This document shows positions 1 to 6,651 of a DNA stretch of 45,662 bases, piece after piece. The notes beneath the pieces were generated by a model. It made no database searches, was not told the DNA's origin, and was given only the letters and a program-made list of their open reading frames with translations. The stretch comes from Myxococcota bacterium (lineage in GTDB: Bacteria > Myxococcota_A > Polyangia > JAAYKL01), in assembly GCA_030065855.1 (NCBI GenBank), contig JASJCT010000069.1, forward strand, positions 1-45,662. The letters run 5' to 3'. The position numbers and the translations under genes were made by a program. Each line of letters opens with the position of its first letter. Positions within the stretch are counted from its first letter, which is position 1.

Positions 1-514
1 GGCAGACCGTCGCCCACTCCCAATTGCTGTAGGGCAACACGGGATGACATAAAAGATGGTCAAAAGGCTCACCAGCAATGATAATGTTTAGCTCATTAGC
101 ATTGGTAAAATCCGTCTGCATTGCCTCTCCAGGTCGATGCTTCTGGTCGAAGAAAACCTCCTTTGATGGGCCTTCTAAGGCTCGCCATTGTTTGATGCGG
201 CGCTGGAGTGTCCTCAGCTGTCCAGCGTTATATTTTCTTGGTCGCTCCTTCGTCAGCCAATCAAACAGCGTCTTGCCCTCAAGGCCGGGATCAGCTTGAA
301 GCATTGATCGGATACTCGGCCAGTCTTCCTCGAATGGATCTTGGCGTGTCCGCCAAGTCCGGTCCTTCTCCATCTGTGAGGGAAGCGTCCCGGACCGGAT
401 GTACTTCCGACCGGTCTTCCTATCCATACCAGCCATCATCGACGCCCGTCCAATTAGTCCGTGCTTACTCATTTCTTCCATCAGTTTCCTCACTTGGGCA
501 TCTGTAACTCGCAA
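1..514 (-). CDS. istA: IS21-family transposase IstA, N-terminal part (runs off window edge)
   Basis: Reading the minus strand from a TTG at 514 gives an uninterrupted frame of 171 codons to the window edge. The protein begins LRVTDAQVRKLMEEMSKHG, continues with a helix-turn-helix-like stretch (GRASMMAGMDRKTGRKYIRSG), and reaches QTDFT near residue 138, which fits the first Asp of the DDE catalytic core of IstA-type transposases. A good ribosome binding site (AGGAGG at 523-528, 8 bases before the TTG) supports the start. IstA cuts and joins the ends of IS21-type elements and normally works with the ATPase IstB, which would lie beyond the left edge. The visible part is intact; whether the rest is cannot be told. 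Confidence 0.85.
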   Translation of the reverse strand, partial: MRVTDAQVRKLMEEMSKHGLIGRASMMAGMDRKTGRKYIRSGTLPSQMEKDRTWRTRQDPFEEDWPSIRSMLQADPGLEGKTLFDWLTKERPRKYNAGQLRTLQRRIKQWRALEGPSKEVFFDQKHRPGEAMQTDFTNANELNIIIAGEPFDHLLCHPVLPYSNWEWATVC

Positions 515-580
515 CCGCTACGCCTCCTTTCCAGAAGAGGAGTATCGGTTATTCAGTTTCCATCGACACCCGATATGTGG

Positions 581-620
581 GGAAGTCTAATTGTCGCCGA
601 TGGGAACTTCTAATTGTCGC
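581..620 (+). repeat. Paired end repeats of the IS21-type element
   Basis: Two direct copies of a 17-base unit (581-597 and 604-620), identical over the last 12 bases TCTAATTGTCGC, lie just outside the istA start. They match the expected layout of transposase binding sites at an IS21 end. Confidence 0.65.
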
Positions 621-726
621 TCAACATGTGTCTTCATTTCGCATAGGTATTGATTTGAAACTACTATCCAACGTTTTTCTCTCATCTGAAGTTTGAAAGT
701 AACTTCCCAGATCTCCATTCAGCGCG

Positions 727-788
727 GTGTTTTGTCGAAGATTTTACGTCAGATAGAGTTTTGTCGAGGCACAAGAGTTTTGACGAGC
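727..788 (+). repeat. Three copies of a GTTTTG(T/A)CGA repeat
   Basis: Copies are GTGTTTTGTCGAAG (727-740), GAGTTTTGTCGAGG (756-769) and GAGTTTTGACGAGC (775-788). A fourth copy, identical to the third, lies 4.5 kb away at 5304-5317. They lie upstream of the antitoxin-like promoter and outside the proposed IS21 end. They may be the relic of another element's end; no gene is seen with them. The rest of the 515-881 gap holds the IS21 end repeats and the promoter and operator described separately. Confidence 0.5.
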
Positions 789-794
789 GACATC

Positions 795-852
795 TTGACG
801 GCAAGTAAAAACGGAATTATGATCAACTTGTACACAATGATCATCGTGTACA
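795..852 (+). promoter_or_regulatory. Sigma70-type promoter with paired TGTACA operator for the antitoxin-like gene
   Basis: A -35 box TTGACG (795-800) and a -10 box TATGAT (818-823), each 5 of 6 to consensus, are separated by exactly 17 bases. Directly downstream is a 24-base imperfect palindrome (829-852, 11 of 12 positions matching between arms) whose outer ends are TGTACA at 829-834 and 847-852. The expected transcription start falls inside this palindrome. TGTACA is the known core of the operator bound by YefM, a Phd-family antitoxin, so autorepression by the product of the next gene is a natural reading. Confidence 0.75.
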
Positions 853-881
853 CATTTTGCTACCTCAGAAGAGGAAACGAT

Positions 882-1442
882 ATGGCCAAAGAAATTGTTC
901 AAGACGGAAATTTAACCGCAACGCAGGAGAGAACCAGCCGTCCTCCGGTTGTTCACCTCAATATTCGCGACGCTAGAGCTCGGCTCAGTGGGATCGTCAA
1001 CGATATGGAAAGCTCGCAGTCGGTTTATACTGTTGGACGGCGCAACAATCCAACGGCGATGTTGACCTCGTACGCTCGCTTCGAACCGTTTTTAGATGGT
1101 GATTATAAATCCAGGCTGGCCTTCATGATTGTCGAGAATCTGCTTCGCGGTGCACCGAAACACATTCGCAATCCGCAAATCGAAGAGCTGAGGAATCTGA
1201 GCAAAGAAGACCTTCTTTGGCTTGCGCGTGTCGAAAAATTGCCGTTGGATGAATATACGGAAGGTGTGCTCAAGGAGAACCTCAGCGATTTGCGAATTCT
1301 TGATCGGTTGCTCAAACGCCACCAGATCGCACTCGCCATCGCCTCGGCTCAGAAGGAAGGGTTGTATGAAGCAGCAGAGGATCTAACAGGCCGAGTCAAT
1401 CTCGAGTCTGAAACCGAAGACGCCTCCCAGGGCATCGGCTAA
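882..1442 (+). CDS. Phd/YefM-like antitoxin-type protein with a long C-terminal extension
   Basis: The ATG at 882 has GAGGAAA 7 bases upstream; the open frame extends further 5' but that stretch contains the promoter and operator, so 882 is the likely start (186 residues). Residues about 28-75 (VVHLNIRDARARLSGIVND, then YTVGRRNNPTAML) follow the Phd/YefM pattern: a short strand, a helix with ArAR-L, and a strand with RRNNPTAML in place of the usual R-x-x-P-V-A-x-L. Known Phd-type antitoxins bind DNA with this domain and neutralise a partner toxin with the C-terminus. The remaining 110 residues are helical and charged, much longer than in Phd (total usually 70-90). The next gene starts immediately after the stop. 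Family call by motif only. Confidence 0.6.
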   Translation: MAKEIVQDGNLTATQERTSRPPVVHLNIRDARARLSGIVNDMESSQSVYTVGRRNNPTAMLTSYARFEPFLDGDYKSRLAFMIVENLLRGAPKHIRNPQIEELRNLSKEDLLWLARVEKLPLDEYTEGVLKENLSDLRILDRLLKRHQIALAIASAQKEGLYEAAEDLTGRVNLESETEDASQGIG

Positions 1443-2021
1443 ATGAGCGCTGACAGCACCTTTCTTGTCGCACGCGTTAGCGTGAAGGCCCTTTCTGAGC
1501 GCCTGGAGTGGGTTACCTCGACTGAGTCTCCTTATGAGGCAGTCGATCCACTCGACCTCGACGACGTGCTTCTCGATTCGGTATTCGATATGTACACCGC
1601 TACCTACGGCGCAATTGATGAGCGTTTCAACATCCCGGATAAGTACGCTCTATTCGAGTACAACCGCTGGCTTCTGATCGAAAATGACGGCGGTGTCCTG
1701 GTCGGATTCGTCCTCCTCAAGACCACCGCGTTTGGGCTCAAAATCGGTCTCACTGCCAGCGACAGGTCGACCGAGGGCAAGAAAGTAGTCCGAAGTTTTC
1801 ACGAGCGCGTTTTCTTTGTTAACAGTGTCTATGCCGAGGTCTCCGACGCGATGGAGTGGGTCGTCTCGAAGAAAAACGTACCCAAGGTTACGGCGAATGA
1901 CGCCCAGAAGATCCTGGTGGACAAGAAACTCGATGCCCACAAGGACGGATTCCACTACACGCGGTCGATCACCGACATCGGCAAGCGGGTAAAGATCATG
2001 GTGGGCAAGCCTGAACTCTAA
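1443..2021 (+). CDS. Unidentified protein, candidate toxin partner of the upstream gene
   Basis: The ATG directly abuts the TAA of the antitoxin-like gene, so the two are probably translationally coupled. The 192-residue product has no family I can name with confidence. The middle (RWLLIENDGGVLVGFVLLKTT) resembles a beta-strand pair as found in GNAT acetyltransferases, followed by a polar loop (LTASDRSTEGKK) and a helix-rich part, and it ends GKRVKIMVGKPEL. No signal peptide or membrane segment is seen. The gene order (Phd-like gene first, overlapping operator, then this gene) is that of a type II toxin-antitoxin pair; the toxin role and the GNAT-like fold are inference. Confidence 0.45.
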   Translation: MSADSTFLVARVSVKALSERLEWVTSTESPYEAVDPLDLDDVLLDSVFDMYTATYGAIDERFNIPDKYALFEYNRWLLIENDGGVLVGFVLLKTTAFGLKIGLTASDRSTEGKKVVRSFHERVFFVNSVYAEVSDAMEWVVSKKNVPKVTANDAQKILVDKKLDAHKDGFHYTRSITDIGKRVKIMVGKPEL

Positions 2022-2069
2022 CCCAAATCGGCCCAATCGTGCAGCGATGCAATTTGATAATTTGAACCA

Positions 2070-2477
2070 ATGAGTAAAAAGAAAAAATATCGCGGTCACT
2101 ACTGCTGGTGCTGCGGCTGCATTCGCCCGAACGAGAAGTTCTCGGGAAATGGGCATAGAAGGCATCTGTGCAAGGACTGCAAAAAGCTTGGCAAAGAGGA
2201 GATAGCCTTTCGCCAGCATCAACGCGATATCGACAGGCTACTGGATTGGGATGGTAAAATTCGGCGAAAAACAAGGCACGTTTTTCAGAGTTACCTGAAC
2301 CATAGTGATCCCCGTGTCCAGGTGTACGCCGAGAAGGTACAAGCTCATTCTGAACATGCCTATCGTCGCTTTCGTTTCTTCTTTCGCTTTCTCCTTTTCT
2401 GGCTTTTTGAAGTCTTGGCAGTTGATGGGCTCATCGGTTCCGCAGCACCCTGTTGCTTTTTGGGATCCACCGATTGA
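2070..2477 (+). CDS. Small Cys-rich zinc-finger-like protein
   Basis: A 135-residue protein starting MSKKKKYRGHYCWCCGC. Residues 12-37 hold CWCC, then GHRRHLCKDC, giving two CxxC pairs plus histidines that could bind one zinc ion. The central part is a charged helix with many Arg and Gln residues. The last third (about residues 97-135) is rich in Phe and Leu because it is read antisense to the Lys/Arg-rich tail of the minus-strand gene 2360-2962; this tail may not be functional. It lies 48 bases after the candidate toxin gene on the same strand, so it may belong to that operon. No clear ribosome binding site is visible. Function unknown. Confidence 0.5.
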   Translation: MSKKKKYRGHYCWCCGCIRPNEKFSGNGHRRHLCKDCKKLGKEEIAFRQHQRDIDRLLDWDGKIRRKTRHVFQSYLNHSDPRVQVYAEKVQAHSEHAYRRFRFFFRFLLFWLFEVLAVDGLIGSAAPCCFLGSTD

Positions 2478-2962
2478 GAGCTACCATCGTTTTGCCGGTT
2501 CGGATCCGTCGCAGGGGATACCGTGCTGAGCGGAAGCTGGGACGGCTCCTCCACGACCTCTGCCTCGGAGCTGTCCTGGTGGATCACTTGGGAAACCACG
2601 CGATCGGTGACGTCCGAGAGGTAGGTCCTCAGGGTCTCTGAGATCTCCTGAAACTCGGGCCAGAGGGTTTCGTCGACGAACTTCTTGGAGACCTTGGCCA
2701 TCACCGTGGTGTAGCGCTGTCGCTTGTAGCGATACGGCCTGATGCCATATCGGCGCAGTAGAGCCACGAACACCTTGCGCGACCACATATCTCCCATTGA
2801 GAACCGATACTCGAGAGGCGGGTCTTCTTTCTCCCAGCACTTTAGCCGTTCCAAGATCCGTTCCCGGGCCCGATCGGCCGCCACCCGCTCCCCTTCGGTC
2901 GCGGCGCCGGAGAACAACGCTTCAATCAGTCGGAGCTTTTCAATCAGTTTGAGCTCGTTCAT
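2360..2962 (-). CDS. Uncharacterised protein with Lys/Arg-rich C-terminus
   Basis: The ATG at 2962 gives 200 residues; a GTG at 2983 in the same frame would add seven. The N-terminus (MNELKLIEKLRLIEALFSG, then ATEGERVAADRARERILERL) is a predicted helical pair of a kind I have seen in phage- and plasmid-type hypothetical proteins. A compact middle domain follows (YRFSMGDMWSRKVFVALLRRYGIRPYRYKRQR), then a Pro/Ser linker and a tail of almost only Lys and Arg, which suggests nucleic-acid binding. It overlaps the 3' end of the plus-strand zinc-finger-like gene by 118 bases. Function unknown; coding is supported by length and a sensible N-terminus. Confidence 0.6.
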   Translation of the reverse strand: MNELKLIEKLRLIEALFSGAATEGERVAADRARERILERLKCWEKEDPPLEYRFSMGDMWSRKVFVALLRRYGIRPYRYKRQRYTTVMAKVSKKFVDETLWPEFQEISETLRTYLSDVTDRVVSQVIHQDSSEAEVVEEPSQLPLSTVSPATDPNRQNDGSSQSVDPKKQQGAAEPMSPSTAKTSKSQKRRKRKKKRKRR

Positions 2963-3099
2963 CGAGGAGCGAACATAGCACACGAACAGCCGACGTTTTA
3001 CTCTGATCTGCTGAAAAGGGCGATAGGTGCTCTATCATCCAACGGGTGGACGTTTCTCGGCTGGAAGAAAGTCGCAAAGAGAACGGCAAAAAGAAAAAG

Positions 3100-3945
3100 T
3101 CAGAAGAGGCTATCAGTGTCCTCCTCATCGAGTGCATCATGCTCTTCAGCTTCTGCCATCGCCTCTGCCATCGCCATGTTCTCATGGGCGGCATCGACAA
3201 CATCTTCGTCATCATGGTCTGTCAGGTCCACGAGGAACATTCCCGCTTCTTTCGGGCGTATCTCGATCGAGGCTTCAATAGCGGCGATCAGCTCTTGCTT
3301 GTCGGTATCCGGTGATTCAAGGAGCCTGGTGATGTGCGGCCATGCCTCATCGATACCCCAATTCCCTGCTGCGCAGACAGCATTGTAGCGAATATGGAGA
3401 TCATGACTATTCAAGGCAGCGAGAATATCCTTATCGAAGCCACGTACAAATCGCATGGCGAACACTGCAGTCAGTCTCCAATTTTCATCCCCGCTGGCGT
3501 ACGCAGCACGTATTGCGCCCACGTGCCAATCCTGAGGAGATTGTACAGACACCTCCAAGGCCGCTCGCCGTATCCTTTTAGGAACATCTCCGTCAGTATA
3601 TAGCTTGCGGAGCGATTCCTTGATCCGGTGAAATGTTTCTTCGGTAATCGGTACTTCATCCGGATCGTCGAACTCCCCTGTGTCCGCCTCTTCGAGAACC
3701 GGCCCAAGCGAAATTGTCGCTGCATAGCGCAGCTCCACTGACTCATTTTCATTTCCCACAATCGACAACAATTCTCCTGCCAAATCGTCGTTGATAGCCA
3801 CCAGATCACCGGCCAACTCAGCCGCGGTGATCCGTTCGGAGTCATCTGCATCGCTATCTCGAAGGGCCTTCAGAAACACGCCTGATGCTTCTTCGGGCCA
3901 TTCCCAAGGAGGTGTGTTCTTAATCGTATCCAAATCTATCTTCAT
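3100..3945 (-). CDS. HEAT-repeat protein
   Basis: 281 residues, ATG at 3945 preceded by GGAG. The sequence is a series of helix pairs with the Ala/Leu/Arg pattern of HEAT or PBS-lyase-type repeats, for example ELRYAATISLGPVLEEAD, KRIRRAALEVSVQ, NWRLTAVFAMRFVRG, IRYNAVCAAGNWGIDEAW and DKQELIAAIEASIEI. The C-terminus is strongly acidic. Such proteins act as protein-binding scaffolds. No signal peptide, so cytoplasmic. It stands between an uncharacterised gene and a transposase gene, and its partner is unknown. Confidence 0.7.
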   Translation of the reverse strand: MKIDLDTIKNTPPWEWPEEASGVFLKALRDSDADDSERITAAELAGDLVAINDDLAGELLSIVGNENESVELRYAATISLGPVLEEADTGEFDDPDEVPITEETFHRIKESLRKLYTDGDVPKRIRRAALEVSVQSPQDWHVGAIRAAYASGDENWRLTAVFAMRFVRGFDKDILAALNSHDLHIRYNAVCAAGNWGIDEAWPHITRLLESPDTDKQELIAAIEASIEIRPKEAGMFLVDLTDHDDEDVVDAAHENMAMAEAMAEAEEHDALDEEDTDSLF

Positions 3946-4058
3946 TGTTTTTTCTCCGCGAATGGTACAACATATTTATCATATTGAGCGCCCGGTCCAA
4001 AGGCCTGGATTTAGAAGTTGTCTCTCCTAAAAATTCCTTACTATCAGAAACCCATTGA

Positions 4059-4082
4059 CTTTTCCTATACGTTGAGGAAAAG
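4059..4082 (+). promoter_or_regulatory. Hairpin covering the transposase ribosome binding site
   Basis: CTTTTCCT (4059-4066) and AGGAAAAG (4075-4082) form a perfect 8-bp stem with an 8-base loop just before the ATG at 4092. The only purine-rich ribosome binding site candidate (GAGGA, 4074-4078) lies mostly in the right arm. Such sequestration is a known way for insertion sequences to limit transposase made from outside transcripts; that role here is inference. Confidence 0.45.
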
Positions 4083-4091
4083 CCCCAACTC

Positions 4092-5120
4092 ATGCTCGAC
4101 CTCTTGAAATCTCTGCTGCTCGCTGGAACTTCGCTATGGAAAACAAAACGTGAACTCGCACTTGAAAACCTGGCCCTGCGTCAGCAGCTAGCCGTGATGA
4201 AGCGCTCCACTAAACGTGTGAAATTGACCAATGCCGATAGGGCTTTTTGGGTAGCGCTAAAAAAAATCTGGCCTCAATGGTCGAACGCACTGGTCATAGT
4301 CAAACCTGAAACTGTCATCGGATGGCACCGCAAAGGCTTCAAGCTGTTTTGGAGGTGGAAGAGCCGCAAGAGGAAACCAGGACGCCCCAAAATGAGCCGC
4401 GAAATCCGGGAACTGATTCACCGAATGTCCAGAGAAAATAGATGGCGCGCGACAAAGATCCACGGCGAACTGCTGAAATTGGGATATGTTGTTTCGCCGT
4501 CAACAGTAGAGAGATACATGGTGCGCCCCCAAAAGCCGCCGTCTCAAACGTGGCGCACTTTTTTGAAAAATCACGCCGCCGATATCGTGGCCTGTGACTT
4601 CTTCACCGTGCCCACTGCTACGTTTAGAATTCTGTTCGTGTTTTTTCTGATTTCACACGATCGTCGTAAGGTGTTGCAGTTCAACGTTACCGATTCGCCA
4701 TCTGCTGACTGGACAGCCCAACAGGTTGTAAACGCCTTCCCCTATGATTCTACACCGCGTTTTCTGCTTCGCGACCGAGACCGTATATACGGATCAACAT
4801 TCAGTAATCGCGTAAAGGCGATGGGCATCGAAGAGGTCATCACTGCTCGAAAAAGCCCCTGGCAAAATCCTTTCGCCGAGAGAGTGATCGGCAGTTTTCG
4901 CCGAGAGTGTTTGGACCACTGCGTCATCATAAACGAGTCTCATCTCATTAGGATTTTCAAAGAATATATCGACCGCTACTACAACCCGAGAAGAACACAC
5001 GTCGGCTTGGACAAAGACTGTCCGATACCGAGGGCAGTGGATCCGCCAGAAAACGGAAGCGTGGTCTCATTGCCAATCCTGGGTGGGTTACATCACCAGT
5101 ATATTCGAAAAGCAGCCTGA
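4092..5120 (+). CDS. DDE integrase-core transposase
   Basis: 342 residues, apparently full length. An N-terminal helical part (ELALENLALRQQLAVMKRS) is followed by a basic DNA-binding region with a GRPKMS stretch, then the rve-type integrase core: the first Asp in IVACDFFTV (about residue 172), the second in FLLRDRDRIYG (about residue 221), and the Glu in NPFAERVIGSFRRECLDH (about residue 260). The end has the usual YNPRRTHVGLDKDCP motif. The family is the single-ORF integrase-core type common in deltaproteobacteria; I could not assign an IS family. I looked for terminal inverted repeats in 3946-4091 and 5121-5336 and found none convincing, so the element's ends are not defined. Confidence 0.85.
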   Translation: MLDLLKSLLLAGTSLWKTKRELALENLALRQQLAVMKRSTKRVKLTNADRAFWVALKKIWPQWSNALVIVKPETVIGWHRKGFKLFWRWKSRKRKPGRPKMSREIRELIHRMSRENRWRATKIHGELLKLGYVVSPSTVERYMVRPQKPPSQTWRTFLKNHAADIVACDFFTVPTATFRILFVFFLISHDRRKVLQFNVTDSPSADWTAQQVVNAFPYDSTPRFLLRDRDRIYGSTFSNRVKAMGIEEVITARKSPWQNPFAERVIGSFRRECLDHCVIINESHLIRIFKEYIDRYYNPRRTHVGLDKDCPIPRAVDPPENGSVVSLPILGGLHHQYIRKAA

Positions 5121-5303
5121 TATTCATTTCGGCAGGTACCTTTCAGGAAACGAACGCTGTCTTTTGCAAAGGGCATTGTTATATTTGGGTGGTCACCATT
5201 ATCGCCTTTCCCCCTGACTTTTTACACTACCGTCCCCGGCTGAACAGAGTTTGCACAACGCGCCTCCTTTTTGTTTGTCTGCAGACCCATTTTGTCCCGG
5301 ATA

Positions 5304-5317
5304 GAGTTTTGACGAGC
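5304..5317 (+). repeat. Distant copy of the GTTTTG(T/A)CGA repeat
   Basis: GAGTTTTGACGAGC is identical to the copy at 775-788 and, with the four bases before it (GATA at 5300-5303), also extends the copy at 752-768. It lies between the transposase gene and the Cys-rich lipoprotein gene, in a 216-base gap (5121-5336) where nothing else was recognised. Confidence 0.4.
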
Positions 5318-5336
5318 ACAGCGATATGCCATTGCC

Positions 5337-6368
5337 TCACGCGCAATCGTCTGGGCAAGTTATTGTGGTCTCATTGCCGTTGCAGCAGCCATCTCCGCAA
5401 TCATCTATCGAATCGGACAAATGCCATTGCCAAAAGAAGTTTTTGCCGTGGCAATAGTAGGTCGTGCGCCCGCACTCGACCGAGGTGCATGCGTGGGGAG
5501 AGGTATTGTCCTTGCACTCGAAGGACGTTCCGGCCGAGCATGTACCGGTGCCCCAGTTATCGCCGCACCCATTGCACGCCCTGTTGATAGCGAGGGGCGC
5601 GGTTCCCTGGCCGCATATATCAGAGCAGGCACCCGGGATTTCGGCAGATGCGCATCCGGACGCAGGATCGCAGGTGGGCTCACAGCACTTGTTTTCCCAG
5701 CTCACCTGGCAAGGCACGATAGCATCCTCGCAATCACACGATTCGTTGCATATGCCTGCCCCGTCACAGGTTAGATCGCACGTCTCATCATAATCGATAA
5801 AACACAGAACGGTACTGATTTGGGTACACATATCTGAGGGACAGGTATCTACGCCACAGACCGTTCCCGCGGGTTCGTAAAAGCCATTTTCATCGCAGCA
5901 CAGATCAGATGGATTGCATTCAGTGCCCGTATCCGTATCTGTATCCGTGTCTGTGTCTGTGTCTGTGTCTGTGTCTGTGTCCGCGTCTGTGTCCGTGTCT
6001 GTGTCCGCGTCTGTGTCCGTGTCTGTGTCTGTGTCTGTATCTGTATCAGCATCAGAGTCAGAGTCCGTGTCTGTGTCTGTGTCCGTGTCTGTATCAGTAT
6101 CAGAGTCAGAGTCCGTGTCTGTGTCTGTGTCTGTATCAGTATCAGAGTCAGAGTCCGTATCAGTATCAGTATCAGTATCAGAGTCAGAGTCCGTGTCCGT
6201 ATCTGTATCCGTATCCGTGTCCGTATCAGAGTCAGAGTCGGAGTCAGAATCAGCATCAGAATCAGCATCTGAGTCAGCGGCTGAGGCATGAAATTCTTCA
6301 ACGGGCCGGGTGCATCCAATGGCAAGAATGACGGATATAAAAAATATTGTTTTAACGATCCTAAACAT
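5337..6368 (-). CDS. Exported Cys-rich lipoprotein with long SD/TD linker
   Basis: 343 residues; the ATG at 6368 has AAGGAGAT upstream. The N-terminus is a signal peptide with a lipobox-like end (ILAIGC, Cys19). Residues about 28-148 are an almost pure Ser-Asp / Thr-Asp repeat, probably a stiff acidic spacer. The C-terminal ~190 residues contain some 30 cysteines, with motifs such as CDLTCDG, CNGCGDNW, GRTTYYC, WQWHL and CGDGCCNGNETTITCPDDC, and are clearly paralogous to the protein at 23176-24672. That paralog continues for a further jelly-roll-like domain after the last shared motif, whereas this one stops at once, on the side facing the transposase gene. Predicted surface protein; binding partner unknown. 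Confidence 0.75.
   Translation of the reverse strand: MFRIVKTIFFISVILAIGCTRPVEEFHASAADSDADSDADSDSDSDSDTDTDTDTDTDTDSDSDTDTDTDTDSDSDTDTDTDTDTDSDSDTDTDTDTDTDTDSDSDADTDTDTDTDTDTDADTDTDTDADTDTDTDTDTDTDTDTDTGTECNPSDLCCDENGFYEPAGTVCGVDTCPSDMCTQISTVLCFIDYDETCDLTCDGAGICNESCDCEDAIVPCQVSWENKCCEPTCDPASGCASAEIPGACSDICGQGTAPLAINRACNGCGDNWGTGTCSAGTSFECKDNTSPHACTSVECGRTTYYCHGKNFFWQWHLSDSIDDCGDGCCNGNETTITCPDDCA
5929..6285 (-). repeat. In-frame hexanucleotide tandem repeat (Ser-Asp / Thr-Asp codons)
   Basis: About 360 bases of imperfect six-base units of the type GTGTCT, GTATCC and GAGTCA on the plus strand, each encoding TD or SD on the minus strand. Length changes by slippage in six-base steps would keep the reading frame. 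Confidence 0.85.
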
Positions 6369-6500
6369 ATTAATATCTCCTTATTAAAGAACAGTTGTCC
6401 AAAAGTAATAATTACATAAAATGGTGTTCAACCACAACACGTTTATTGTTGATGCCTTATTAAATATTAAATGATTTGGCATAATTGGGCGCATGTCATA

Positions 6501-6519
6501 GCATCTACTGGGCATCTAC
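6501..6519 (+). promoter_or_regulatory. Direct repeat GCATCTAC upstream of the sigma factor operon
   Basis: GCATCTAC occurs at 6501-6508 and 6512-6519, starting 11 bases apart, so on the same DNA face. It lies about 130 bases before the sigma factor start in the divergent 6369-6651 gap. It could be an activator site; no convincing promoter boxes were found with it. Confidence 0.2.
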
Positions 6520-6651
6520 CGGCAAACCTAGAGCGACCGCAACATCCGCTACAGCATTTTGCCCAAACCGGCGCAATTGGCTAAAATCGATACCCAGTAA
6601 AAAAGGTGGTTCTCAGAATTGCTATGAAATACGTCCATAAAGAGAAAACAG

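Larger units (their letters stand above)
1..626 (-). mobile_element. IS21-family insertion sequence, 5' end, truncated by the window
   Basis: The istA reading frame is followed outward by two copies of a terminal-type repeat sharing the core TCTAATTGTCGC (586-597 and 609-620; the flanking bases GGAAG and GAACT differ). IS21 elements carry such multiple end repeats and usually terminate in TG/CA. Here the outermost CA lies at 625-626, so 626 is proposed as the element boundary. The boundary is an inference; the repeats are seen directly. Confidence 0.7.

Noticed and set aside
693..881. Upstream part of the long frame before the antitoxin-like gene
   Set aside because: It contains the promoter, the operator and GTTTTG repeats; the ATG at 882 has its own ribosome binding site.
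5121..5336. Terminal inverted repeats of the second transposase
   Set aside because: No matching pair was found by eye between this gap and 3946-4091.
5914..6291. Plus-strand frame reading SVSVSV over the DT-repeat
   Set aside because: It is the antisense reading of the Ser/Thr-Asp repeat and has no signal or domain of its own. The same applies at 24251-24658 and 11379-11705.
5909..6331. Possible CRISPR-like array at the hexanucleotide tracts
   Set aside because: The units are six bases, have no spacers and lie in a coding frame.
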